Shown here: positions 33,567-41,971 of the stretch, in pieces
Layout: each line of letters starts with the position of its first letter
Position numbering within the stretch: the stretch's first letter is position 1
NCBI GenBank assembly: GCA_018606645.1
Contig: JAGVRI010000007.1
Location: 124,001-188,000, forward strand
Source of the DNA: Chloroflexota bacterium
GTDB taxonomy: Bacteria; Chloroflexota; Anaerolineae; JAAYZQ01
DNA length: 64,000 bases
Direction: 5' to 3'
The notes under the pieces: generated by a model
The model's input: only the letters and a program-made list of their open reading frames with translations
Database searches by the model: none
What the model was told of the DNA's origin: nothing
Translations under genes and position numbers: made by a program

Positions 33567-35600
33567 ATGCATCCCTTCCCCCACATCGGCAGGCCATCGG
33601 CAGGGGGCGCGGCCGGTCGCCGTGGGTTGCGCCTGCTGCTGGCCGTCCTCCTCGTGGGCCTGGCGGCGCTCCTGCTCCAGCCAGGGGGGCTGAGCCGGGC
33701 GGCTGTGTATTGGGCCTCGGCCAACGGTGCCCCGCTGGCCTTGGGGGTGCGTGGGCGCGACGTCACCGTCTGCTTTGTCGGCAACGCGGTCACGGCCCGC
33801 CCCGACCGCGTGCGTCAGATCGTGGACTATATCCAGCGCTTCGAGTGGGCAGCCAACATCCGCTTTTACACCGTGGGCGGCGCCCGGTTGAGCACCGCCG
33901 CCCAGAACGACATCGCCTCTCTGCGCTGCCCGCCGCCCACGCAGCAGGGCAACGGCTGGGATGCCTACGCCGGCGATATCCGGGTGGTGATCCCCAACAC
34001 CGACGTGAACGCCACCGACCCCGTGCCGGGTACCGGCTGCGAAACCTACCGGATGACCTCCGCCCCCGATGCGACCTCCTGGTCCTCGGGTCGCGTCGAT
34101 CTGTTCTGGCGCGGCTGGGACCACACGCTGCGCCACAAGTGGTGGACCGACGCCGATGGCTGGCGCGGCACCGAGAACCTGGGCGGCGACCTGAGTTCCG
34201 GCCCCAGCGCAGCCTCCTGGGATGTGAACCGGCTGATCGTCCTGGCTCGCTGGAGCGATGGGTCGCTGCGCTACCGGCGCTGGGACGGCAGCGCCTGGAG
34301 CGTCTGGCAAAGCCTGGGCGGCTCCCCGGTGGACGACCCCGATGTCGTCTCCTGGGGCACGAACCGGCTGGACGTCTTTGTGCGCTGGAGCGACAACACC
34401 CTGCGCCACCGCTGGTCCACGGACGGCGGTGCCACCTGGAACGGCAGCGGCTGGGAAGACCTGGGCGGCGCGCTGACCTCCGGCCCCGGCGCGACCTCCT
34501 GGGCGGCGAATCGGCTCATCGTCTTTGTCCGCGGCCTCGACGGCGGCCTGTGGTACCGACGCTGGGACGGCAGCGCCTGGAGCGCCTGGCAAAGCCTGGG
34601 CGGCGCGCTGAGCGCCGATCCCGACGCGGCCTCGTGGGGCACAAACCGGGTGGATGTCTTGGTGCGCTGGAGCGACAACACCCTGCGCCGGCGCTGGTCC
34701 ACCGATGGCGGCCTCACCTGGAGCGAGTGGCAGAACCTGGGCGACGTCATGGCCTCCGGCCCGACCGCAGTGGCCAGACAGAGCAACTACCTCGACCTTT
34801 ACTGGCGGGGAGGGAACGACAGCCTCTGGTCGCGTTGGTGGGACGGCAGCAACTGGGTCAATGCCAGGGATATCGGGGACAACGCCGGCTGGGGAAGCTG
34901 GTCGAGCGAGCCGTGGTCGCTGAACGAGCCTAACCGCCGGGCTTGCCTGTACAACCTGAAGCTCGGAGATGACCCCTGGAGCGGCACGCCCTATCTCAAC
35001 CACACCTTGCACGAGTTCGGCCATGCCCTGGGCCTGAGCCACGAGCACTCGCGGCCCGACGCCAACGCCGGCTGCACCGAACTAGGCTACGGCGGCGGCA
35101 GCAACGCCGGCCTCCTCACCCCCTATGACCGCGACTCGGTGATGCACTATGCCTTCGCTTCGTGCGGTATCGAGGGCAACTACGGCAACAGCGGCCTGTC
35201 GGCCTATGACCGGCTGGCCCTGCACATCATGTACCCGGAGGACGTGCGGGTGGTAGAGTTTTACGGCAACACGGTGATCCGCGTTGGCCAGTCGTTGCAA
35301 CTCACCTCGGCCTGGCACGCTCAGGGCGCCACCGCCTTGACCACCAAGAACTGGGTATGGAAGGTCGACGGTGTCACCCACAGCACCGCGTCGGCGCTGA
35401 ACCTGGCCGGCCTCCCGGCGGGCGATCACAGCCTGACCGTCGAGCACGATGACTTTCTGGACCGACACTATACCTACAGCGGCAAGGTCCAGGTGCTGAC
35501 GGCGGCAGATTACGACACGCTGGTAGCGGCGCAGGCGGCGAACCAGGCCGCCCTGGCGCCGATCCTTTACGACGTGAACCTGCCGTTGGTGGCCAAGTAA
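33567..35600 (+). CDS. Secreted metzincin-type metalloprotease with nested beta-propeller
   Basis: 677 residues. A membrane or signal segment lies at ~25-45. Residues ~60-155 look like the first half of a metallopeptidase domain. Residues ~160-450 are repeated ~48-residue units ('VDVLVRWSDNTLRRRWSTDG', 'LIVLARWSDGSLRYRRWDGS', 'SWGTNRLDVFVRWSDNTL') like PLL-type lectin propellers (DUF346). The zinc site H482-E-x-x-H-x-x-G-x-x-H 'HEFGHALGLSHEHSRPD' and a Met-turn 'VMHYAF' (M526) then complete the protease. An Ig-like unit follows, and the protein ends 'YDVNLPLVAK', the LPLV tail. Likely an extracellular protease with glycan-binding ability. Confidence 0.82.
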   Translation: MHPFPHIGRPSAGGAAGRRGLRLLLAVLLVGLAALLLQPGGLSRAAVYWASANGAPLALGVRGRDVTVCFVGNAVTARPDRVRQIVDYIQRFEWAANIRFYTVGGARLSTAAQNDIASLRCPPPTQQGNGWDAYAGDIRVVIPNTDVNATDPVPGTGCETYRMTSAPDATSWSSGRVDLFWRGWDHTLRHKWWTDADGWRGTENLGGDLSSGPSAASWDVNRLIVLARWSDGSLRYRRWDGSAWSVWQSLGGSPVDDPDVVSWGTNRLDVFVRWSDNTLRHRWSTDGGATWNGSGWEDLGGALTSGPGATSWAANRLIVFVRGLDGGLWYRRWDGSAWSAWQSLGGALSADPDAASWGTNRVDVLVRWSDNTLRRRWSTDGGLTWSEWQNLGDVMASGPTAVARQSNYLDLYWRGGNDSLWSRWWDGSNWVNARDIGDNAGWGSWSSEPWSLNEPNRRACLYNLKLGDDPWSGTPYLNHTLHEFGHALGLSHEHSRPDANAGCTELGYGGGSNAGLLTPYDRDSVMHYAFASCGIEGNYGNSGLSAYDRLALHIMYPEDVRVVEFYGNTVIRVGQSLQLTSAWHAQGATALTTKNWVWKVDGVTHSTASALNLAGLPAGDHSLTVEHDDFLDRHYTYSGKVQVLTAADYDTLVAAQAANQAALAPILYDVNLPLVAK

Positions 35601-35631
35601 AAGATCTCAGCAAGGTGGGGTTGGGGCCGTT

Positions 35632-38544
35632 CTACCGGGACGTCAGGGCGCAGGCAATGGCCTCATCCAATGTCATCGCCCGACCGGCGGCCCATGCGGC
35701 GGCGAAGGCCGCCTCACCCAGCGCGGCGCGCGCGGCCGCGATGCCGCGCTCGTGTTCCGGCTGCTCGGCCGGGGCCAGGACGGTCCCAATCGCTTCGCCC
35801 AGGCGCTTCGCCGCCCCCCACAGCCAGACGGCCCGTTCCGGCTCTCCCTCGGCCAATGCCAGATGGCCGAACGCTTCCAGCAGATAGAATATTCCCCAAG
35901 AGTTGCCCAGTTCTTTCAGAGTGGTGATCGCCCAGGCGTACAGGGAGCGGGCCTCGGCATAGGCGCCCTCCAGGCGAGCCACATGCCCCAGGATGAGCCG
36001 GGCGCGGGACGCCAGGTACCGGTCATCCGGCTCCCGAAATAGCGCCAGGCTCTCCTCCAGAAGCGAGCGCGCCCGGACCAGGTCCCCTTGCCGAAAAGCG
36101 GTATAGCCCAGTTCGCTCAATATCCGCGCGACTCCGCTTGGATCGCCCAGCGCCTGATAGAGGGCCAGGCTTTCCTGGTAGAGCGGCTCGGCCGCGGCGT
36201 ACTCCTGCTGGATGCTGAACACAAACGCCAGCCGGCCCAGCGTGTCGGCCAGGCGTGGCCGGTTGTCCAACTCCCGGTCCATCGCCACGCTCTGCTCAAA
36301 GAACCAGTGGGCGGCGGCCAGATCGCCCTGATAATAGGCCATTCTGCCGGCCCCGCGCAGCGCTTTGGCCCGCAGGTCCGGCGAGGCCGCCGCACCCGTC
36401 CGGACCAGCAGTTCCTCCAGCCAGCCTCGCTCGGCGGCGAATTGTCCCCGCACCTCCCAAAAGTTCGGCAGCGCCGCCGCCAGCCGCAGGCCGGTCTGCG
36501 CATCCCCCGCTTCGTGGAGGCTCCACTCCAGCGCGGCGCGCAGGTTGTCATACTCCTGTGCCAGCCGGTCAAACGCGCCCGGGGGCAACGTGCCGAGCAG
36601 ACCGCCCTCCAGCGACTCGGCCAGGCGGCAGCAAAAGTCCAGGTGCCGGTTGCGCACCCGCACCTCCTCGCCGGCCTCTATCAGGCGGACGCGCGCGTAC
36701 TGCCGCGTCACCTCGTGCAGACGAAAGCGGCTGACCTCGCCTGCCAGCTCCACGCTCACCAGCGATTTGTCAACCAGGCCGGCCAGGCGATCGAGCACCT
36801 GGCCGCGCTCCAGGCCCTCGCCGCCAGCGATAGATTCTGCCGCCTCCAGGCTGAAACTCCCGGCAAAGACCGCCAGTCGGCGGAAGAGCACCTGTTCTTC
36901 GGCGGTCAACAGCGCATGGCTCCAATCCAGCGTCGCTCGCAGCGTCTGATGGCGGGGCAGCGCCGTCGAGCACCCCTGGGTCAACAGTCCCAGGGCATCC
37001 TGCAGGTGGTCGGCAATCTGTTGCGGTGTCAGCAGGTTGATGCGCGCCGCCGCCAGTTCCAGGGCCAGCGGGATGCCATCCAACTGCTGGCAGATGCGCG
37101 CTACCGCCAGCGCGTTCTCGCTGGTCAGGGCAAAGGAGGGCAGCACCGCCGCGGCGCGATCGGCAAAGACCGCCACACTGTCATAGGACCGGAGCACCCG
37201 CACCAGGTCTGGACCGGGTGGGGTCTCTTCGCTGTCTTGTCGGGCGAGGGCGGCCAGGCGGGCGATATCCGGCACCGCCAGGGGCGGCACCGGCCAGATC
37301 ACCTCGCCGGCCACACCCAGCGCCCGGCGGCTGGTGATCAGAATCTGCACATCCGCCGCCTGCAATAGCGCCTCGGCCAGCGGGCGAACCGCCTCGACCA
37401 GGTGCTCGCAGCCATCCAGGATCAGTAGCAGACATTTGCCGCGCAGGGACCCGGTCAGCCGCGTGAGGAGCGGACGCCCGCCCTCCTCCCGCACGCCGAA
37501 CACGGCGGCCACCGTGGACGCCACCTGGGCCGGGTCAGACAACGCCGCCAAGGACGCGAACCAGACGCCGTCAGCGAAATAGGCAACCGCCTGCCGGCCC
37601 GCCGCCAGCGCCAGGCGTGTCTTGCCAACGCCGCCCGGACCGGTCAGGGTCAGCAGCCGGCAGCCGGGGGTGTTCAGCAGGTCGGCGATCTGCTCCAGTT
37701 CGGCCTCCCGCCCGATGAAACGGGTGAGCGGATCGGGCAGATTGTGCGGCGGCGCGGCGGGAGGAAGGGTCCCGGCGCGGATCCGTTCATAGAGCCGCCG
37801 CGTCTCCGGCTCCGGCTCTACCCCCAGTTCCTCGCCCAGGATGCGGCAACAGGCCGCGTATTGGGCCAGAGCGGCGCTCCGCTGCCCGCTGGCGGCCAGG
37901 GCGGCCATCAACTGGCGATGGGCCTCCTCGCGCCATGGCTCCGCCTCCAACTGACGGCGGGCGTAGTACTGGGCCTGGTCGTACTCCCCCCGCTGCACGT
38001 GGTAGTTCGCCAGGTGATAAAAGGCTTCCATCGCCTGCCGATGGAGGCCTTCTCGTTCCATGACAAGCCATTCCTGGAAGGGCAGGCTCTCCAGGTGCGA
38101 GCCGCCCAGCAGTTCGCCGCGATACAGTTCGGCGGCCTGGGTCAGTTGGCGTATGCAGGAGCGGCAGGCCGTCAGCCGGCGATGGGGGTGGTGACGAACG
38201 GCGGCGATCCGGCGGGTGAAGGCATCCACGTCCAGCCAGTAGTCGCTTTGGGTGTTGAACTCAATGCTCTGCGGGGTGATCTGGAGGAAACAGGGCGCGT
38301 CCTTCTGCTCCCCCAGGGCGCGGCGCACCCGGCTCAAGGTCTGCCGCAGCGCGTGCAGCGCATCCGCTCGCGACTCCTCCGGCCACAGTAGGTCCGCCAG
38401 CACCTCCCGCGGGATGGGCCTCCCGGCATGCAGCACCAGGTAGGCCAGCAGCAGCCGCGCCGGGGTGGTCTCAAATCGGGTCACCAGCTCCCCGTCCACG
38501 GTGACGCGGAAGGAACCCAGGAGCGCGATTTCCAGCCGGGCCAT
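35632..38544 (-). CDS. SARP/BTAD-type transcriptional regulator with ATPase and TPR domains
   Basis: 970 residues. Residues ~1-95 form an OmpR-like winged helix ('IALLGSFRVTVDGELVTRFE', 'LLLAYLVLHAGRPIPREVLA', 'ALRQTLSRVRRAL'). The bacterial transcriptional activation (BTAD) domain (~97-255) ends in 'EELGVEPEPETRRLYERIR'. An NB-ARC/STAND ATPase has Walker A 'GPGGVGKTRLAL' (~310) and Walker B 'LLLILDGCEH'. TPR-like repeats fill ~640-960. It should bind direct repeats next to promoters and activate transcription when a ligand loosens the STAND module. It is divergent from the secreted-protein run at 38737-41971, and the interval holds an 11-bp direct repeat fitting such a regulator. Confidence 0.88.
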   Translation of the reverse strand: MARLEIALLGSFRVTVDGELVTRFETTPARLLLAYLVLHAGRPIPREVLADLLWPEESRADALHALRQTLSRVRRALGEQKDAPCFLQITPQSIEFNTQSDYWLDVDAFTRRIAAVRHHPHRRLTACRSCIRQLTQAAELYRGELLGGSHLESLPFQEWLVMEREGLHRQAMEAFYHLANYHVQRGEYDQAQYYARRQLEAEPWREEAHRQLMAALAASGQRSAALAQYAACCRILGEELGVEPEPETRRLYERIRAGTLPPAAPPHNLPDPLTRFIGREAELEQIADLLNTPGCRLLTLTGPGGVGKTRLALAAGRQAVAYFADGVWFASLAALSDPAQVASTVAAVFGVREEGGRPLLTRLTGSLRGKCLLLILDGCEHLVEAVRPLAEALLQAADVQILITSRRALGVAGEVIWPVPPLAVPDIARLAALARQDSEETPPGPDLVRVLRSYDSVAVFADRAAAVLPSFALTSENALAVARICQQLDGIPLALELAAARINLLTPQQIADHLQDALGLLTQGCSTALPRHQTLRATLDWSHALLTAEEQVLFRRLAVFAGSFSLEAAESIAGGEGLERGQVLDRLAGLVDKSLVSVELAGEVSRFRLHEVTRQYARVRLIEAGEEVRVRNRHLDFCCRLAESLEGGLLGTLPPGAFDRLAQEYDNLRAALEWSLHEAGDAQTGLRLAAALPNFWEVRGQFAAERGWLEELLVRTGAAASPDLRAKALRGAGRMAYYQGDLAAAHWFFEQSVAMDRELDNRPRLADTLGRLAFVFSIQQEYAAAEPLYQESLALYQALGDPSGVARILSELGYTAFRQGDLVRARSLLEESLALFREPDDRYLASRARLILGHVARLEGAYAEARSLYAWAITTLKELGNSWGIFYLLEAFGHLALAEGEPERAVWLWGAAKRLGEAIGTVLAPAEQPEHERGIAAARAALGEAAFAAAWAAGRAMTLDEAIACALTSR

Positions 38545-38562
38545 CAGTCACCACCGCGTACT

Positions 38563-38681
38563 TGTGACGGTCTCTTTACCGCAGAGCCCGCGGAGAACTT
38601 CTTCCATCCTCTCAGCGCTCTCTGCGTTCCTGGCGGCAAAAACCCGCCTGTGACGTTTTTGTGACGCCGGTCGCTTATCCT
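38563..38681 (+). promoter_or_regulatory. SARP-type operator and promoter in a divergent interval
   Basis: TGTGACG occurs at 38563-38569, 38649-38655 and 38660-38666. The last two are spaced 11 bases apart, one helical turn, and end nine bases before a possible -10 TATCCT (38676-38681). This matches SARP operators, in which heptamer direct repeats with an 11-base period replace the -35 box. TATAAT at 38704-38709 is another possible -10 box. Confidence 0.6.
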
Positions 38682-38736
38682 GAGCCTATAGATGTATTTT
38701 CATTATAATTCAAATCGGGCCAAAAGGCAACTGGCT

Positions 38737-38928
38737 ATGGAACCTTCACCATTTCAGTATCGCTCCTATCTGTTGCGCCTCTGGTGTTCCGGCGAGGGGA
38801 AGACCTGGCGGGCCATGCTGGAGGAGGTCGGCAGCCACGAGATTCATCACTTTGCCGACCTGGAGGAGTTGTGTGCGTTTCTGGAGAAACAGACGAAACC
38901 CGAGTCTGGGAAGGAGGAAACCCGATGA
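38737..38928 (+). CDS. Small conserved-looking protein next to the SARP-like regulator
   Basis: 63 residues: 'FQYRSYLLRLWCSGEGKTWR', 'AMLEEVGSHEIHHFADLEEL' and 'CAFLEKQT'. Similar short proteins, as I recall, often lie beside BTAD regulators in Chloroflexota; no function is known. The fold is probably beta-beta-alpha, ending in an acidic helix. It lies downstream of the putative operator, and its stop overlaps the start of the next gene (ATGA), so the two are translationally coupled. No strong ribosome site stands before ATG 38737; an in-frame ATG at 38692 overlaps promoter sequence. Confidence 0.65.
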   Translation: MEPSPFQYRSYLLRLWCSGEGKTWRAMLEEVGSHEIHHFADLEELCAFLEKQTKPESGKEETR

Positions 38929-40355
38929 AAAGACAAATTGGTTTCAAAATGGCCCTGGTGGCCCTGATCCTGGCCCTGACGGCGATGCCCGGCCTGGCCC
39001 AGGAAGTGCCGGAGACGGCCGACACCGTTGCCGCGTCTGGCGGTTTTGTCTGGCGGACGGCCACGGTGGACTCGAGCGGAGACCGCGGCAGCCATACGTC
39101 CATTGCCTTCAGCTCTCCCGGCGGCATTCCCTGGATCAGCTACTACGACGAAGGCAACGGCGATTTGAGGGTGGCGCACCGCGTGAGCAGCGGCGGGAAC
39201 TGCGGCCCCAATAACGAGTGGAAGTGTGAGACTGTGGACAGCAGCGGCGACGTGGGGCAAAATAGCTCCATTGATGTCTATATTGACCCTGCCATCCTCC
39301 ATAGTCTGCGAGTCGGCGTGGCCTACCAGGATGTCACCCACCTGACACTCAAGTTCGCCGAGTATTCATGCATGGGCCTTCCCCCGATCTGTTCCTGGAG
39401 CGCCGCTACGATTGACCAGGGTGATGCGATGGGGCCAGGCTATGGGCGGTACACCTCGATCAAATACGACGCGGACGGAAGGCCGCACATCGCCTACTAT
39501 GTCGTCCGGTGGGAGGGTGACTTAGTGGTCAACGACCTTCGCTTTGCCTATCGTAGAGACACCGGTACTGGGAACTGCGGACCGGGCAACTACTGGACTT
39601 GCTATGCCGTGAACTCGAACTCGGGCAGTGGCCGATACCAATACGTCTCGATGGAGATGACCTATGCCGGCTCGACCTTGATCCCGTATATTGCCTATTA
39701 CGATGGCATCGAGGGCGATCTCATGCTGGCCCGTTATGTGGGAGGGAGCGGCGGTTCGGGCTGCACTCAATCCTCCTGGTCGTGCCAGACGATAGACGGG
39801 GCAAGCGCAGATGTGGGTCAGTCCGCCTCATTGCGGTTGGACAACGTGGGCGGGGTGAGGATTGCCTACTATGACGCCACCCACGGGAAACTGAAATACG
39901 CCTACCAGGTCTATACCGGCCTGGGTAACTGTGGGGGAGGTAATTTTCACTGTATCACCATTGAGGATGCAGCCCCTCCCGCCGACGCCCGGTCCATATC
40001 GCTGGCTGTGAATGGTGCCGATTACCCGCTCATTGCCTACCGGCAGGTAGCCCTTCCCTTCTCACAGCTCAGGGTGGCGCAACCCATTGACGCTCTGGGT
40101 CTATCGGAAGGCAACTGTGGGCCATTCAACGTCCATTTGAAGCCCACCTGGCAATGCCTCACCGTTGATACAGCGGCTACTCTTTTCAGTGTTGCCGACC
40201 ATGTCTCCACCGCTTTCGACCCCGATGACCTGCCGATGGTCGCCTATTCGGAATTGTTTCACAACCCCATTGGCGGCGGCAGCAACTATGACCTCAAGAT
40301 CGCCTATGGGCGGAGGGGGGCCTTGCTCCCGCTGGTTCCGAAAAACTACCCGTAG
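38925..40355 (+). CDS. Secreted repeat protein with LPLV tail
   Basis: 476 residues. Signal peptide of ~25 residues ending 'MPGLAQEV'. The body has about seven imperfect repeats built around 'TVDSSGDRGSHTSIAF', 'IPWISYYDEGNGDLRVAHRV' and 'GNCGPNNEWKCETVDSSG', with paired cysteines (GNCG...W.C), so probably a disulfide-stabilised beta-propeller. It ends 'GALLPLVPKNYP', the LPLV-type tail. An AAGGAGG site and ATGA overlap couple it to the small gene upstream. The repeats 'ISYYDEGNG-LR' and 'IAYYDA-HGKLKYA' resemble those in bacterial surface and sialidase-like propellers, but no catalytic residues are evident. Confidence 0.75.
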   Translation: MKRQIGFKMALVALILALTAMPGLAQEVPETADTVAASGGFVWRTATVDSSGDRGSHTSIAFSSPGGIPWISYYDEGNGDLRVAHRVSSGGNCGPNNEWKCETVDSSGDVGQNSSIDVYIDPAILHSLRVGVAYQDVTHLTLKFAEYSCMGLPPICSWSAATIDQGDAMGPGYGRYTSIKYDADGRPHIAYYVVRWEGDLVVNDLRFAYRRDTGTGNCGPGNYWTCYAVNSNSGSGRYQYVSMEMTYAGSTLIPYIAYYDGIEGDLMLARYVGGSGGSGCTQSSWSCQTIDGASADVGQSASLRLDNVGGVRIAYYDATHGKLKYAYQVYTGLGNCGGGNFHCITIEDAAPPADARSISLAVNGADYPLIAYRQVALPFSQLRVAQPIDALGLSEGNCGPFNVHLKPTWQCLTVDTAATLFSVADHVSTAFDPDDLPMVAYSELFHNPIGGGSNYDLKIAYGRRGALLPLVPKNYP

Positions 40356-40378
40356 GCAGCAGTGACCGGACGCCTGGA

Positions 40379-40412
40379 CCTGCCCGAAGGAGCGTAAAGG
40401 CCTTCGGGCAGG
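40379..40412 (+). terminator. Long hairpin between secreted-protein genes
   Basis: CCTGCCCGAAGG (40379-40390) pairs exactly with CCTTCGGGCAGG (40401-40412) around a ten-base loop. There is no T-run, so it may stabilise or attenuate the operon transcript rather than end it. Confidence 0.6.
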
Positions 40413-40432
40413 TCGGTAAAGGAGGACACCCA

Positions 40433-41971
40433 ATGCGTACCCGACCGTTTCTCATCGTTGTGACCCTGATCCTGGGCCTGGGGCTGACCTTGGCCCTGCT
40501 GGCCGGGCTGGACGCGGCGCGGGCCGCGCCTGCTGCGACCAATCGGTTCGTGACCGTCTCCGGCAGCGGCAGCGCCTGCACGCAGGCCGCCCCCTGCGAT
40601 CTGCGGACCGCGCTGAGCTTGGCCGCAAACGGCGACACCATCTACGTGGCCGGCGGCGTCTACACCGGCACCGGCGGCGCTGTCATCACCGTCACCAAGT
40701 CCATCACCCTCTACGGTGGATGGGACGGCGCGGCCAGCGGGCCGGTCGTGCGCGACCCGGCCCTTCATCCCACCACGCTGGACGGCGAGCGGGCGCGGCG
40801 GGTGGTCTATATCAGCGGGAACATCACCCCCACGCTGGATGGCTTGATCATCACGCGCGGCAACGCCACCGGGCTCACCACCTGCTTCTTTGCTAACGCG
40901 GGCGGATGCGGCGGCGGCATCTTTGTGAGTGGGGCGCACCCCATCATCACCCACAACGTCATCACTGACAACGTCGCGGCCGTCCTCACCACGACCGGCG
41001 ACTTTGGTCGCGGCGGCGGGATGTTCCTGCGCGACGCCACACAGGCCGTCGTCCACCACAACCTGGTCATCAGCAACACTGCCAGCACGGTGAAGAGTGG
41101 TCTCGGCGGGGGGATGTTCTTATGCGGAGATGGCGGCGGCCTCCAGGTGTCGTTCAACCAGGTGCTCAGCAACGCCGCCACGACCGTGAACGCGAGCGGC
41201 GAAGGTGGCGGCATCTACGGCGGGCCGGACGGCGCGCTGATCGAGGGCAACGTCATCATGGGCAACCGCACCAACAGCGCGGGCATGGGGAGGGGGGCAG
41301 GTCTGTGTCATATGTACGGTTCCACCCATTACCTGGGTAACCTGGTGCAGGGCAACACGGGCTCACTCGCAGTGACTCTCTACCACAGCCGGGCGCGCTT
41401 TGAGGGCAACCGGGTGGTGGATAACGCCACGACCACAGGCATCGGTCTGGAGAGCGCCGCAGGCACCGGCCCTGTGCTGGTCAACAACGTCGTCGCTCGC
41501 AGTGGGAGCAAAGCGGTTTCCGCCTATGGCTTCAGCGCCTCCCAAATCCTGACGGCTACCCTGATCCACAACACGCTGGTCGGCGCCGGCTCCGGTTATG
41601 GCGTCTATGGATCCTACGCCACGCTCTATCTGACGAACACGATTGTCGCCAGCACCACCTGGGGCATCTACAACTACACTCCAGCCAGCGTCGCCCTCCA
41701 GGCCGACCACACGCTGTTCTTCCATACGCCGAACCAGGCCGGCAGCGGCGTGGTCAGCACGAATGAGATCAGCGGCGACCCGCGCTTCGTGGACCCGGCC
41801 GGGGGCGATTTCCACATCGGCGCGGGCTCTGCGGCGCTGGATGTCGGCGCGACGACGGTGATCACGACCGACATGGACGGTGACCCGCGCCCCATTGGCC
41901 CCGCGCCCGACATCGGCGCGGATGAGCGGCGTCTGCAGGTCTACCTACCGCTGGTATTCCGAGGTTACTGA
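40433..41971 (+). CDS. Secreted right-handed beta-helix protein with LPLV tail
   Basis: 512 residues. Signal peptide ~33 residues long ('LGLTLALLAGLDAARAAPA'). The mature start 'TNRFVTVSGSGSACTQAAPC' and 'LSLAANGDTIYVAGGVYTG' is typical of parallel beta-helix proteins (pectate-lyase-like superfold), and the middle carries ladder repeats ('NVITDNVAAV', 'NLVISNTAST', 'NQVLSNAATT', 'NVIMGNRTNS'). A 'DIGADERR' segment precedes the end 'VYLPLVFRGY'. No lyase catalytic site is apparent, so adhesion or glycan binding is as likely as degradation. It follows a long hairpin and ends one base inside the next gene. Confidence 0.8.
   Translation: MRTRPFLIVVTLILGLGLTLALLAGLDAARAAPAATNRFVTVSGSGSACTQAAPCDLRTALSLAANGDTIYVAGGVYTGTGGAVITVTKSITLYGGWDGAASGPVVRDPALHPTTLDGERARRVVYISGNITPTLDGLIITRGNATGLTTCFFANAGGCGGGIFVSGAHPIITHNVITDNVAAVLTTTGDFGRGGGMFLRDATQAVVHHNLVISNTASTVKSGLGGGMFLCGDGGGLQVSFNQVLSNAATTVNASGEGGGIYGGPDGALIEGNVIMGNRTNSAGMGRGAGLCHMYGSTHYLGNLVQGNTGSLAVTLYHSRARFEGNRVVDNATTTGIGLESAAGTGPVLVNNVVARSGSKAVSAYGFSASQILTATLIHNTLVGAGSGYGVYGSYATLYLTNTIVASTTWGIYNYTPASVALQADHTLFFHTPNQAGSGVVSTNEISGDPRFVDPAGGDFHIGAGSAALDVGATTVITTDMDGDPRPIGPAPDIGADERRLQVYLPLVFRGY

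Noticed and set aside
36088-37368. 426-codon plus-strand frame opposite the SARP-like regulator
   Set aside because: Low-complexity Arg/Gln/Pro-rich product without domains, no ribosome site, fully inside a well-supported gene on the other strand.
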